A stretch of 41,169 nt of DNA from the NCBI GenBank assembly GCA_902806055.1, contig CADCVD010000053.1, positions 1-41,169 of the forward strand, read 5' to 3'. Position numbers and translations under genes: made by a program. This stretch comes from an uncultured Rubrobacteraceae bacterium. GTDB taxonomy: Bacteria; Actinomycetota; Rubrobacteria; Rubrobacterales; Rubrobacteraceae. Positions 1 through 8,795 of this stretch are shown one piece after another. The stretch's first letter is position 1. Every line of letters starts with the position of its first letter. The notes below the pieces were generated by a model, which saw only the letters and a list, made by a program, of their open reading frames with translations, ran no database searches and had not been told where the DNA came from.

Positions 1-1095
1 GACAATCCGCTGAGTCCGGCGGCCGTCGGAGTAGCCTTGTGGTGGTCCGGCCACACGACGGACGAAGACGAGGCCGTGCCTTTCGATGGCCTGCGGGCTA
101 CTCAACTCAAGACCTCTAGTGGTTGGCCGCAAAGCGTGCGTTTCGGTGGTGTAGATGCATGGAATCTGGTGGCCTCCGGGAGGGGGGCTTCGCGAACGGT
201 GCGGGCCGGAGAGTTGCCGGCCCAGGAGCGGGCGGGTTGGCGGGAGCTTGGCATAAAGTCCGTCCTTGTTCTACCGCTGGTCGCGCCTGGAGGAGAGAGG
301 ATCGGGTTGCTCGCCGTAGCTTCGCGTGATCGGCGACTCCCGAGGAGCACCGTCCGCTCGTACCAGACCGTCGTCGCCCAGGCGGCGCTCGCGCTTGAGA
401 ACTTACGTCTGGTCGAGGAGGCGCGCAGGACGGGACGGCAGGCCGGGGTCTTGAGAGAGCGCCAGAGGATGGCACACGAGATCCACGACACTCTGGCGCA
501 GGGCTTTACGAGCATCGTTATGAACCTGGAGGCGGCGGAAGGCAGTATGTCCCCTGACTCCGGTCAGCTGCATCGTTACCTCGACCAGGCGCGGCTCACC
601 GCGCGGGAGAGCCTCACCGAGGCGCGGCGGCTGGTCTGGGCCCTGCGCCCGGAGCGGTTGGAGGAGGCGTCGCTGTCCCAGGCCCTGGCCGCGCTCGCCG
701 AACGCTGGTCGAGAGAGAGCGGTATCGTCGCCAGCGTCGCTACAACCGGCGCCGAGCAACCGCTGACCTCCGAGGCCGAGTCAGCCCTGTTCAGGGTGGC
801 GCAGGAGGCCCTGGCGAACGTCCGCAAGCATGCCGGAGGGGCGAGCCGGGTGGCGCTAACGCTCTCCTACATGGGAGACGCCGTGACGCTCGACGTTCGC
901 GACGACGGGGCGGGCTTCGATCCTTCACGGGAGAGCAGAAGGGTGAGAGACCGCGACTCCGGCGGTTTCGGGCTCAAGGGGATGCGCGAGCGGATCGAGG
1001 GAGTCGGAGGAACCTTCTCCGTCGAGAGCGCTGTAGGAGAGGGAACAACGCTAACGGTCAGGCTGCCGGTGATCACGGAAGGCCCCGAGGCGTAG
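1..1095 (+). CDS. Sensor histidine kinase, NarL/DegS type (5' end outside window)
   Basis: The reading frame is open to the first base of the window, so the N-terminus is missing; an internal TTG at 37 is only the first start codon visible. The visible part begins in a GAF-like sensor domain (about 110 residues). A HisKA_3 dimerisation/phosphoacceptor domain follows, with motif HEIHDTLAQGF and phosphoacceptor His encoded at 484-486. A C-terminal HATPase_c domain has an N box (EALANVRKHA), G1 (DDGAGFD) and G2 (GGFGLKGMRERI). Kinases of this family autophosphorylate on His and pass the phosphate to NarL/LuxR-type regulators. The response regulator gene starts 25 bp downstream, so the two very likely form one operon and one phosphorelay. 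The signal sensed cannot be told from the sequence. Confidence 0.93.
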   Translation, partial: DNPLSPAAVGVALWWSGHTTDEDEAVPFDGLRATQLKTSSGWPQSVRFGGVDAWNLVASGRGASRTVRAGELPAQERAGWRELGIKSVLVLPLVAPGGERIGLLAVASRDRRLPRSTVRSYQTVVAQAALALENLRLVEEARRTGRQAGVLRERQRMAHEIHDTLAQGFTSIVMNLEAAEGSMSPDSGQLHRYLDQARLTARESLTEARRLVWALRPERLEEASLSQALAALAERWSRESGIVASVATTGAEQPLTSEAESALFRVAQEALANVRKHAGGASRVALTLSYMGDAVTLDVRDDGAGFDPSRESRRVRDRDSGGFGLKGMRERIEGVGGTFSVESAVGEGTTLTVRLPVITEGPEA

Positions 1096-1120
1096 GATTC
1101 ATGAGGACAAGGGAGGCTCC

Positions 1121-1753
<633 letters not shown>

Positions 1754-2680
1754 CTACTCCCCGAAGATCTTACGCGCCACAAAGACCCCGGCCACGAGGA
1801 GCGCGCCGCCGCCCAGAGCTAGGAGTGGAGAGTTCACCCTACTCTCGCCGCTCGCAACGGTATCGTTGACGGTTCGTACTCTGGTATCATCGGAGGAGTT
1901 CCCGGTTGCGGTGTTCTCCTTCCCGGACTCAACCATCTCCTCTCTGCCAGCCGACGCCTCTTCTCCAGCCGACGCCTCTTCTCCAGCCGATGCCTCTTCT
2001 CCAGTCGATGCTTCTTCTGCTTCGCTCGTAGCCTCTTCCTCTGTATCGGCGACTACCATATCTTCTCCTCCAGCACTCTCTTCCTCGTTTTCGGAGGCGA
2101 GGGCGACGTTGTCTTCGTCGGCGGATCTTGCCGCTTCGAGGACGATATCGTAGGCGCTCTTACCGTCGGCACCCTCGGAGCCGCCGATGATCTGTGCCGC
2201 CTGCCTCCCGATATTGACGCCACACTCGCCACAATCGGCGAGCGGAGGAGCGGCTCTGGCCTCAGCCCCTACCTGACAGTTGTACTCGACATAGTCCACG
2301 CCGGACCGAGCTGCGAGCTCTTGCCTCTTCGCCTCTTCTACGGCGCGTTGTATCTCAGGGTCCGGCTCGTTCTTTATCTCGTCATAGACGACGTACTGCA
2401 CGAGAACACTCTCTACGGTATCGACTACGTTCGCTTGCGGCGCGGCGTTCATGGCCTCCTCCGAGCCGTAGCCCACCAGGAATTCGCCTGGTGCATGATC
2501 GCAGGCGATGGATCCGCCAGGCGGTCCCGGCGGAGAAGTATTCTGGTCGCCCGAGACGATGTTAGACGCGGCGGGAGCCTGAGCGGCAAGGGCGGGAACG
2601 GTCGCGAGTAACATCGCCAGCGAAACCGTGATCAGCGTTATACCGCGCTGTCTCCTCCGTCTCTCGCTCCTGCTCCCCAT
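1754..2680 (-). CDS. Secreted, C-terminally anchored protein with inhibitor-I9/prodomain-like region
   Basis: From the ATG at 2680 (Shine-Dalgarno AGGAG 7 nt upstream) the product is about 308 residues; an in-frame ATG at 2707 has no comparable ribosome site. A signal peptide occupies roughly residues 1-33: basic SRSERRRRQR, hydrophobic ITLITVSLAMLLATVPALA. The segment from GEFLVGYG to GVDYVEYN resembles the propeptide of subtilisin-like proteases (inhibitor I9 fold), which normally ends in a V-x-Y-V-E-P-N type motif, but no protease domain follows. After it come a small Cys region (ADCGECG), an acidic Glu/Ala/Ser/Gly-rich linker with 6-residue repeats, and a C-terminal membrane helix (LLALGGGALLVAGVFVARK) with a short basic tail. 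There is no LPXTG motif. The function is unknown; a surface protein with an orphan prodomain fold is an inference. Confidence 0.72.
   Translation of the reverse strand: MGSRSERRRRQRGITLITVSLAMLLATVPALAAQAPAASNIVSGDQNTSPPGPPGGSIACDHAPGEFLVGYGSEEAMNAAPQANVVDTVESVLVQYVVYDEIKNEPDPEIQRAVEEAKRQELAARSGVDYVEYNCQVGAEARAAPPLADCGECGVNIGRQAAQIIGGSEGADGKSAYDIVLEAARSADEDNVALASENEEESAGGEDMVVADTEEEATSEAEEASTGEEASAGEEASAGEEASAGREEMVESGKENTATGNSSDDTRVRTVNDTVASGESRVNSPLLALGGGALLVAGVFVARKIFGE
1941..2012. repeat. Four tandem 18-bp units inside the secreted protein gene
   Basis: Units lie at 1941-1958, 1959-1976, 1977-1994 and 1995-2012, with only a few mismatches between them. They encode the repeated hexapeptide ASAGEE (one copy ASTGEE) in the linker before the membrane anchor. 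Near-identity of adjacent units suggests recent expansion or possible copy-number variation. Confidence 0.9.
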
Positions 2681-2955
2681 ACTACCGCTCCTTCCCGAAG
2701 CTAACATATGAGCTTTGCTGTCTCCTCCGAAGCCGCCCTACGAATATATCCTGTCCCGAGACCGACGCACAGCCCGGAGAAGCGGTACCTCTTCGGGCAG
2801 AGCCTACTTTACGTCTGCTATATGCGGCTCCTCGCCTGCCCGGCAATCTGGGATGGATTCTTACAGGCCCGACCCCGGCGCGCATCCCCCAATAGTATGA
2901 TTAGCTTCACCTGAAGGTATGATCTACTGTATCCGGCAACTCGCCGACACTCTCC

Positions 2956-3225
2956 CTAGAACCCGATCTTCTTGTCGCCCCCTGGCTCTTTACTCTCCTT
3001 ATCTTCCTCTACCTGCTCCTCGTCGAGGTGCTCGACGCCGCCGAGCAGTAGTTGCGGCTCGACTTCGAGACCAGCGGCCAGCTTGCGGATCGTCGTCGGA
3101 TAAGCCTTGCGCCTGCCCGTCTCCAACTTGGAGATCGTATCCCGCGCCACGCCGCTCCTCTCTGCTAACTGCTCCTGACTCAAAACCGCCCGCATACGCG
3201 CATCCCGCAAGTGCGGAAGATCCAT
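2956..3225 (-). CDS. XRE-family helix-turn-helix regulator, divergent from clpP
   Basis: An 89-residue protein starting MDLPHLRDAR at the ATG at 3225, with GGAG 7-10 nt upstream; a TTG at 3237 is an alternative start. Residues about 5-62 form a Cro/CI-type helix-turn-helix (LSQEQLAERSGVARDTISKLETGRR). The tail is short and very acidic/polar (DEEQVEEDKESKEPGGDKK) with no recognised effector domain. It is transcribed away from clpP across a 94-bp spacer. In actinobacteria some XRE proteins (ClgR, PopR) control clp genes, so a role as a local Clp regulator is plausible from position alone. It is shorter than typical ClgR, and I would not assign that name. Confidence 0.8.
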   Translation of the reverse strand: MDLPHLRDARMRAVLSQEQLAERSGVARDTISKLETGRRKAYPTTIRKLAAGLEVEPQLLLGGVEHLDEEQVEEDKESKEPGGDKKIGF

Positions 3226-3251
3226 GTTAGACTCCAATCACCACATAAAAC

Positions 3252-3289
3252 TTGCAAAAACGCTACAACAATGCTACTCTGTTAGAGTA
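3252..3289 (+). promoter_or_regulatory. Candidate clpP promoter with overlapping palindrome
   Basis: TTGCAA (3252-3257) and TACTCT (3275-3280) are spaced by 17 bp, a plausible -35/-10 pair reading toward clpP. The -10 box is the left arm of a perfect inverted repeat TACTCT-GTT-AGAGTA (3275-3289). A repressor or activator bound there would contact the polymerase site; the adjacent XRE protein is the obvious candidate. No experimental support is available. Confidence 0.4.
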
Positions 3290-3319
3290 TAGCCAAAACC
3301 AGTGGGAGAGGAGACAGGA

Positions 3320-3928
3320 ATGCGGTTTGACGATCCGTCCATGGTGATCCCTTACGTTACGGAGCAGAGTCCTCGCGGAGAGAGGACGATGGACATTTAC
3401 TCGCGGTTGTTGGCTGACAGGATTATTTTCCTCGGCACGCCGGTCGACGATCAGATAGCCAACGTAGTGATGGCGCAGCTCCTGCACCTCGACTCCGAGG
3501 ACCCTGACCAGGACATCAACATCTACATCAACTCGCCGGGCGGTAGCGTGTACGCGGGCATGGCGATCTACGACACCATGCAGTTCGTTAGCTGTGACGT
3601 GGCGACGACGGCTTTGGGTATGGCCGCGAGCATGGGGGCGTTCCTGCTCTCGGCCGGGACTAAGGGCAAGCGTAGCGCGCTACCGAACACGCGTATACTC
3701 CTGCATCAGCCGAGCATCGGCGGGGGGTTGGGCGGTCAGGTATCGGACGTCGAGATACACGCTAGGGAGCTCATGCGGACCAAACAACGCCTGAACGAGC
3801 TGCTGGCGGAGATGACCGGACAGCCCGTGGACAAGGTCGAGCGCGACACCGACCGGGACTACATGCTCGGGGCGGAGGCGGCCGTTGAGTACGGCGTGAT
3901 CGACCGGGTCGTCAACCGCCCGGGGTAG
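3320..3928 (+). CDS. clpP: ATP-dependent Clp protease proteolytic subunit
   Basis: ClpP is the serine peptidase barrel that degrades proteins unfolded by ClpX or ClpC/ClpA in the cytoplasm. From the ATG at 3320 (preceded by GGAGAGGAG) the product is 202 residues, the normal length; an upstream GTG at 3302 is less likely. The catalytic triad is visible: S104 in [10 protein letters not shown]129 in LLHQPS, and D180 in ERDTDRD, with family spacing. The motifs [11 protein letters not shown] and [11 protein letters not shown], and the C-terminal [11 protein letters not shown], are all present. It is alone here, without clpX or a second clpP, so partner subunits must be encoded elsewhere. Confidence 0.97.
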   Translation: MRFDDPSMVIPYVTEQSPRGERTMDIYSRLLADRIIFLGTPVDDQIANVVMAQLLHLDSEDPDQDINIYINSPGGSVYAGMAIYDTMQFVSCDVATTALGMAASMGAFLLSAGTKGKRSALPNTRILLHQPSIGGGLGGQVSDVEIHARELMRTKQRLNELLAEMTGQPVDKVERDTDRDYMLGAEAAVEYGVIDRVVNRPG

Positions 3929-3966
3929 GGAAGGCGAGGCTTCGAGACCTGACGAAGTCGGGGGCC

Positions 3967-4371
3967 GTGTACGACTACATTCACCAGGGCGAATGCTACC
4001 GTTACGGCGTGGGGTGGGCGCGTATTCGGATCTACCCGGCCCATGTGTCGGGGGACGCGCCCGTGGTCCTGTGTAGCGACCTACCCGAGGAGCGAGGCGA
4101 CGAGATGGTCGAGCGTCTGGCGGCCGAGGTCGTGAGGGATCGCTTCGCCTCCGGCCTCCCCGACCTGCCGCGTCCCGTACTCTGGATCGAACACCGCCCC
4201 TCTCGTAGGGGACGAGGTCCGGGACGCTACGACCTCCTGACCTTCCCGACCTACTGCCCCAGGCACGAAGGAGCAGGCTTTGTCCGGCGTATCACTCTAG
4301 GAGCCCCGAACCGTGAGCCGCTCACGTTAAGGGAGGTAGAGATCCTGACTGGTTCCTTGTGCGAGCGCTGA
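3967..4371 (+). CDS. Hypothetical protein downstream of clpP
   Basis: A 134-residue soluble protein with no signal peptide or membrane segment; I do not recognise a family. The start is a GTG at 3967 beginning VYDYIHQGECYRYGVGWARIRIYP, preceded by a G-rich stretch (GGGGG) 2-7 nt away. The composition is typical of the local coding sequence. It contains WIEHRP and LLTFPTYCPRH segments and three Cys residues. It lies 38 bp after clpP on the same strand and may be co-transcribed. The order ARIRIYPAHVSGDAPVVLCSD suggests a small beta-rich fold, but this is only an impression. Confidence 0.6.
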   Translation: MYDYIHQGECYRYGVGWARIRIYPAHVSGDAPVVLCSDLPEERGDEMVERLAAEVVRDRFASGLPDLPRPVLWIEHRPSRRGRGPGRYDLLTFPTYCPRHEGAGFVRRITLGAPNREPLTLREVEILTGSLCER

Positions 4372-4833
4372 GACCTCTGCAAGCTTTGAGTACTCTTCGA
4401 GGATGGTGGCTGAAGAGGAGATCCTGATCGTCCCGGACGCGAAGGAGTGAGCGTGCCTGCTCCCGGCCTCTATGAGGTCCTTGTCGAGGTAGTGGCGGAG
4501 TCACTAAACGACCCGCGTCACAGGCGCAAACCTTGGCGCGCAAAGGCTCACAGACGGGAGCGACGCTTCAGTCTCGCGACCCAAAGGGTCAGAGGCGAAG
4601 ATCCAGCGCTCGTTCTCGATAGCGATAGAATAGTCCTCGGTCTTTGACGCGAGCTACTCGCGTTCTGTCGACGTTTTAAGGGCGAGGCTGCCGCAGCTAA
4701 CACCCGGGAACAAGACCCGTAAGCGCTTGAACGCGTCTTAAAATAGCAGAATGCTTTGTGGCGAGATCTTGGGCGGGTTACCGAAGGACGTCGATGTTGG
4801 GCCAGACGTGGCGGCATTCGAGGGGGAGAGAGG
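4372..4833. other. Gene-poor spacer with one weak small ORF
   Basis: No convincing gene. The best candidate is GTG 4453 to 4647 (64 residues, very Arg-rich), which has AAGGAG 5 nt upstream but no recognisable family. A 15-codon frame starting ATG at 4403 ends at the TGA overlapping that ribosome site. The stretch may be remnant coding sequence. Confidence 0.3.
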
Positions 4834-5517
4834 GTGAACCGTCAAGAGCGGCGCGGGGGTAGGCGGCTGCTGCGTGGCCTAGTGTTGGGTCTGGTCGCGG
4901 CGGCGCTCTGCGGGGCGGCGTTGGTAGCCGTCGTCTCCATGGACTTCGGGAGGCTCGCCCCGGGGTCTTGCTCCTGGGGCTTTGGCGGGGGGAGGGGGGG
5001 CGGAACCGGAGAGGCGGGAGAGCTGTTGGAGAGTCCGAATTTCGAGGCATCGCCGGCGGCGGCAAGAGACTTGAGGTCGGGAGTCGTGGACGAGCGCCTC
5101 GTAAGCGCGCTGCTGGAGGTGACGGAGGAGCACAGGATCTGCGTAGACGCCTTCAAGGAAGGTCATTACTTTCTGCCGGGCGTAACGGACGGACCGTTTA
5201 TCCCGGACGGCTACGGTGAAGCCGGCGGCCTGCCGAACACGCACTACCATGGCAGGGCGGCGGACATACGGAGGGTAGACGGCAAGCCCGTGCGAGGCAA
5301 CGGCTCAGACTCGGAAGTCCTGGGCGTCGGCGAGGTTCTCACGAGGATAGCTCCTGATCAGAGACCCGACCAGACCATCGGCCCGCCGGACTGGACGGAG
5401 ACTCTGGGACGCTCGCGAGAGGAGGGCTGGGTTCTGGACGAGGACCAGCTGGATCTCCACGAGGCCCATCTCCACCTCGGCTACCGCTCCAACTCGGGCA
5501 CGAACAACACTCGATAA
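4834..5517 (+). CDS. Membrane-anchored LAS/M15-like zinc metallopeptidase
   Basis: From the GTG at 4834 (Shine-Dalgarno GGGGGAGAG upstream) the product is 227 residues: a basic N-terminus, one membrane segment or signal anchor (LVLGLVAAALCGAALVAVVS), a Gly-rich linker, then an extracellular domain. Two motifs match the LAS/M15 metallopeptidase zinc site: THYHGRAAD, fitting [ST]-H-x-x-G-x-A-x-D with ligands H137 and D144, and HEAHLHLGY, whose H212-x-H214 fits the C-terminal HxH with H214 as third ligand and E210 or H212 as a possible base. Known members (MepA, VanX, D-Ala-D-Ala carboxypeptidases) cut peptidoglycan peptides. The rest of the domain is too divergent to assign a substrate. Cell-wall remodelling is an inference. 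Confidence 0.7.
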   Translation: MNRQERRGGRRLLRGLVLGLVAAALCGAALVAVVSMDFGRLAPGSCSWGFGGGRGGGTGEAGELLESPNFEASPAAARDLRSGVVDERLVSALLEVTEEHRICVDAFKEGHYFLPGVTDGPFIPDGYGEAGGLPNTHYHGRAADIRRVDGKPVRGNGSDSEVLGVGEVLTRIAPDQRPDQTIGPPDWTETLGRSREEGWVLDEDQLDLHEAHLHLGYRSNSGTNNTR

Positions 5518-5596
5518 GAGATGAAGTATCTCGATGATAACTCTGTGGAGCGCCGTTACGTACGGCGGTTCTCGTACAGGATTCTTCCTCGCGCCT

Positions 5597-6121
5597 TCAG
5601 GACGTGCCGCTCGCCCGGCGTATTATTCGGGAGACAAAGTCGGTCTTGGCTGTGGTGTAGGCCTCCCGGTCGCTGCGGTGACGGTCGGCCAACTCGTACT
5701 TGAGACGGACGTACTCCGTCGCCGTCTCAGGGTGGTCCCGCAGATAGTCTCTGAAGAGCAGATGCTCCTTCCAGTACCGGCCCCCCGCCTCGACCAAGTG
5801 CAGGTTGTGTGTGCGAGCGGTCCTCTCCGGGTTGGCGAACCTTACGAACAGGCGGTGGTGCGGCTCCGCACCCTCGACCCAGTAGGAATAACCTAAGTTC
5901 GTGAGGGGTTCTACGCAAGATCCGGCATCATACATGGCCCTCAGCCCGACCATCAGATCGACGACGGGCTTCGCATCAAGGCCATAGATTGCGGTGCTGC
6001 CCACGTGCTCGATACTCTCTACCCAACGGCCCACCACCTCCTTCACAAGGATTCGCTCTCTGGCAAAGAGCGAGGGCCAGTTCGAGTCGTAAGGCACTAC
6101 ATGCACCGGCTCCACCGTCAT
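5597..6121 (-). CDS. GrpB family protein (UPF0157, nucleotidyltransferase fold)
   Basis: A 174-residue protein. The GrpB signature is clear: VPYDSNWPSLFARE near the N-terminus, IEHVGSTAIYGLDAKPVVDLMVG at about residues 37-60, and a C-terminal region with NLHLVEAGGRYWKEHLLFRDYLRDHP. GrpB proteins adopt a minimal nucleotidyltransferase fold; the GS-T and D-x-M residues would form the active site. The cellular role is poorly defined, and some members are fused to dephospho-CoA kinase. It is convergent with the metallopeptidase gene and 83 bp downstream of the start of nothing else on its strand. ATG start with only a weak ribosome site. Confidence 0.9.
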   Translation of the reverse strand: MTVEPVHVVPYDSNWPSLFARERILVKEVVGRWVESIEHVGSTAIYGLDAKPVVDLMVGLRAMYDAGSCVEPLTNLGYSYWVEGAEPHHRLFVRFANPERTARTHNLHLVEAGGRYWKEHLLFRDYLRDHPETATEYVRLKYELADRHRSDREAYTTAKTDFVSRIIRRASGTS

Positions 6122-6204
6122 GGCAAAGAGTCTACCTTTTGCTATCCGGGCAGTTCACGTCTCACGACCGGCTGCCCCCTGAGCTGTGACAACCCGTAGG
6201 CTCA

Positions 6205-7566
6205 TTAACTCTCCGGCTGCTGGGGCGTCTGCCGGTCCAGGCTGCGCTTGACCAGGTAGTTCACGACGTACAGGGCGAGCCCGACCAGAAGGAGTATCCC
6301 CGCCCGCAGAAAGATCGCGCCTTCCTGCTGGGCTAACAGGACTAGGATGGTCGCGATAGCGAGGAACGGGATCACGGCGGGAGCCTTGAAGTGCGAGTGG
6401 TTCACCCGGTCACGGCGCAGAACCAGAACGGCGATGTTGACTACTATGAACACCAGCAAGAGGAGAACGACGGTGGTGTTGGCGAGGTCGCCTACGCCGC
6501 CGGTCGAGACCAGGCCGAGCATGATCAGGGCGACGAAGACTATCGCTATCCATGGCGTATGTCTCCCTCGATGCACCGTGGCGAATATGCCAGGCATCAC
6601 GCCCTCGCGGGCCATCCCGTAGAGGACGCGGGAACTCATGATCAGGTTCGCCAAAGCCGTGTTGGTGATCGCCACGAGCGCGATGATCGAGAAGAGTTGG
6701 GGCGGGAACGCGAGCGGCCCCTCCGTCAGCACCAGACGGAGCGGAGCGGACTCCTCCCCGGCGAGCCTGCCGGGGTCCACGATCATGGTCGAGGTGAACG
6801 CCACCAGGAGGTAGACTACGCCCGTCAGCGCGATCCCGCCGAAGAGCGCCCTGGGGAAGGTGCGGGTCGGGTTCTCGGTCTCCTCGACGACGTTGACCGA
6901 ATCCTCGAAGCCTATTAGAGCGTAGAACGCCACCGACGCTCCGGTGAGGACGGCGAGCGGCAGGGCCGCGTCGCTCGTAAACTCGAACGGCCGGGTCGGC
7001 TCTGCCTCTCCGCCGAAGAGGGCCAGAGCCCCGATTACGATAATCAGCAAGAGCCCGCTCAGCTCGATCAGGGTCAAGACCAGGTTCGTTTTGAACGACT
7101 CTGAGATGCCTATGAAGTTGATGAGCGAGAGCACGAGCACGAATAACATGGCGACGAGCAACGTCGGTAGGCTAATGAACTGCGCCAGGTAGTCTCCGCC
7201 GAAGGCCCGGGCCGCCGCTCCAGCGCTCGCCAGCCCCGAGCAGATCACCGCGAACGCCACCATGAATGAGAACAAAGGACTGCGGAACGCCCGGTTAGCG
7301 TATAGTGCCGCCCCCGCGGCACCAGGGTACTTCGTCACCAACTCCGCGTAGGAGAAGGCCGTAAGGGCGGCGAGGATGAACGCCACCAAAAACGAGACCC
7401 AGACAGCCCCCCCGACCTCCCCGGCCACGGCGCCGACCCGGACGTAGATGCCGGTCCCCAGCATGTCCCCGATAATAAAGAGCAACAGCAGGCGCGGCCC
7501 GATAGCCCTTGCTAGCCCGCCTCCCCCTTCTTCGACCCTGCTCTCCGGCACCCTCGCTGAGTCCAA
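6205..7566 (-). CDS. APC-superfamily amino acid permease
   Basis: A 453-residue integral membrane protein with about 12 hydrophobic helices, the size expected for the amino acid-polyamine-organocation family. The first helix carries the unwound substrate-binding signature of the family (LLFIIGDMLGTGIYVRVGAVAGEVGG), and helix 6 contains FYALIGFEDSVNVVEETENPTRTFPRA, the conserved loop of APC transporters. It should import amino acids by proton coupling; specificity is not predictable. The TTG start at 7566 has AAGGAG 8 nt upstream. The C-terminus ends in a short polar tail. No adjacent amino acid catabolic gene is visible. Confidence 0.93.
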   Translation of the reverse strand: MDSARVPESRVEEGGGGLARAIGPRLLLLFIIGDMLGTGIYVRVGAVAGEVGGAVWVSFLVAFILAALTAFSYAELVTKYPGAAGAALYANRAFRSPLFSFMVAFAVICSGLASAGAAARAFGGDYLAQFISLPTLLVAMLFVLVLSLINFIGISESFKTNLVLTLIELSGLLLIIVIGALALFGGEAEPTRPFEFTSDAALPLAVLTGASVAFYALIGFEDSVNVVEETENPTRTFPRALFGGIALTGVVYLLVAFTSTMIVDPGRLAGEESAPLRLVLTEGPLAFPPQLFSIIALVAITNTALANLIMSSRVLYGMAREGVMPGIFATVHRGRHTPWIAIVFVALIMLGLVSTGGVGDLANTTVVLLLLVFIVVNIAVLVLRRDRVNHSHFKAPAVIPFLAIATILVLLAQQEGAIFLRAGILLLVGLALYVVNYLVKRSLDRQTPQQPES

Positions 7567-7618
7567 CCTCGGTCTCCTTTCCGCGGCCCCTCAAGGGCTC
7601 GCCAATCGAGTTGCTTTG

Positions 7619-8011
7619 TTAGTCTACAAACCTCAGACCAGAGACGGCCGGCGCCTCTGCCGGCTCCTCGACGACCTCGAAGCTTTTCGCGGTTATCTCC
7701 GACAAGTCTTCCTCCCGCAGACGGGAGAGCCTACCTCCGACGGAGAAAACGTTGATACGGTTGAGCCTGTAGACGCCGGGAATAGTCTCGGGAGGTACCG
7801 GAGCCTCTAGAACAATTCGGCTCGTCTTCAGTACGCCCGCCTGCCGTTCCTCCATTAGAGGCATGGCCTCAAAGTAAAACTCCGTCAACGGGTCGGTTTC
7901 ATTGGTAAAGGCAACAAAGACCCTGCCAAGATTCGTCCGGTGCTCGAGATCCAACTCCACACGAATCAAGTCACCCACCATGTACCGCTGTGGTCCCTGG
8001 ACGTCGCTCAA
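7619..8011 (-). CDS. Hypothetical protein, immunoglobulin-like beta-rich
   Basis: A 130-residue soluble protein from a TTG at 8011 (GGAG 8 nt upstream; ATG 7981 is an alternative). I recognise no named family. The pattern of alternating hydrophobic strands (VGDLIRVELDLEHRTNLGRVFVAFTN, LKTSRIVLEAPVPPETIPGVYRLNRINVFSVGG) resembles a small Ig/C2-like beta sandwich with paired strand motifs, but this is an impression. There is no signal peptide. It precedes the permease gene on the same strand with a 52-bp gap and might share its transcript. Confidence 0.65.
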   Translation of the reverse strand: MSDVQGPQRYMVGDLIRVELDLEHRTNLGRVFVAFTNETDPLTEFYFEAMPLMEERQAGVLKTSRIVLEAPVPPETIPGVYRLNRINVFSVGGRLSRLREEDLSEITAKSFEVVEEPAEAPAVSGLRFVD

Positions 8012-8147
8012 AGCCCACTCTCCCTCGTCTGCAGGACTACCCTAGAACATCCTACATAGGGTCTAAGCCTCCCGCTACGCCCTGTTGCGAGCGGACTCCG
8101 CAGCGCGTGTAGAATAGCCATGGCAACCGAAGCTTTTTGGAGGATCT

Positions 8148-8792
8148 TTGGATAGTCTCTTCGAGTCGGCGGAGGGCGGCGAGAACCGCGAGGAACGGCT
8201 CGCCGAGCTCGCCCGGCAGGTCTCCGTGTGTACCAGGTGCGATCTCGCCCTCAACCGCACCAATACTGTCTTTGGAACCGGCGATCCTTACTCACCACTC
8301 ATGCTCGTCGGGGAGGGGCCGGGAGAGAATGAGGATGCTACGGGGCTGCCGTTTGTGGGAAGAGCTGGCAAGCTTCTCGACGATATACTCGCGGCCGTTA
8401 ACCTCACCCGTCAGGACGTGTACATAACCAACACCGTCAAGTGTCGGGCGGCGGCGCAGGAGGGGGGCAGGTTAAAGAATCGGCAGCCCCGCACGACAGA
8501 GATTCGGGCTTGTAACCCCTACCTACAGGGCCAGATGGAGGCAATAAGGCCGCAGATAATCTTATGCCTCGGCGGTCCCGCTGCAAAGACGATCATAGAC
8601 AAGGACTTCAAGATCACCAAAGACCGTGGCAAGTGGTATGAGGTAGGCGGCATGAAGGCGATGGCGACCTTCCACCCGGCCTACGTTCTCAGGCAGCGCG
8701 GCGACGACCTTCAGAGCGCGAAACGCGCGGTGTGGCAGGATATCCAGAGCGTCTACGCTGAGTATCAGAAAGCTCTCGAAGAGCGGAGTTAA
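8148..8792 (+). CDS. Type-4 uracil-DNA glycosylase (4Fe-4S)
   Basis: This enzyme removes uracil from DNA as the first step of base excision repair. The 214-residue product starts at a TTG at 8148 with TTGGAGG 4-10 nt upstream. Family-4 features are present: Cys pair C28-x-x-C31, two further Cys (C99 and C122) positioned to complete the 4Fe-4S cluster, motif A GEGPGENEDATGLPFVGRAG, and motif B FHPAYVLRQ near residue 180. The G-E-x-P-G sequence is the water-activating motif of families 4/5. The C-terminal helix (RAVWQDIQSVYAEYQ) is typical. A single gene without repair neighbours. Confidence 0.94.
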   Translation: MDSLFESAEGGENREERLAELARQVSVCTRCDLALNRTNTVFGTGDPYSPLMLVGEGPGENEDATGLPFVGRAGKLLDDILAAVNLTRQDVYITNTVKCRAAAQEGGRLKNRQPRTTEIRACNPYLQGQMEAIRPQIILCLGGPAAKTIIDKDFKITKDRGKWYEVGGMKAMATFHPAYVLRQRGDDLQSAKRAVWQDIQSVYAEYQKALEERS

Positions 8793-8795
8793 TCT

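Noticed and set aside
2681-2955. Possible riboswitch in the long leader of the secreted protein gene
   Set aside because: Hairpins can be drawn, but I find none of the conserved cores of the c-di-AMP (ydaO), c-di-GMP, TPP or cobalamin classes.
4453-4647. Small Arg-rich ORF with a good ribosome site
   Set aside because: No recognisable family, low-complexity composition and overlapping frames on the other strand; kept only as a note in the spacer entry.
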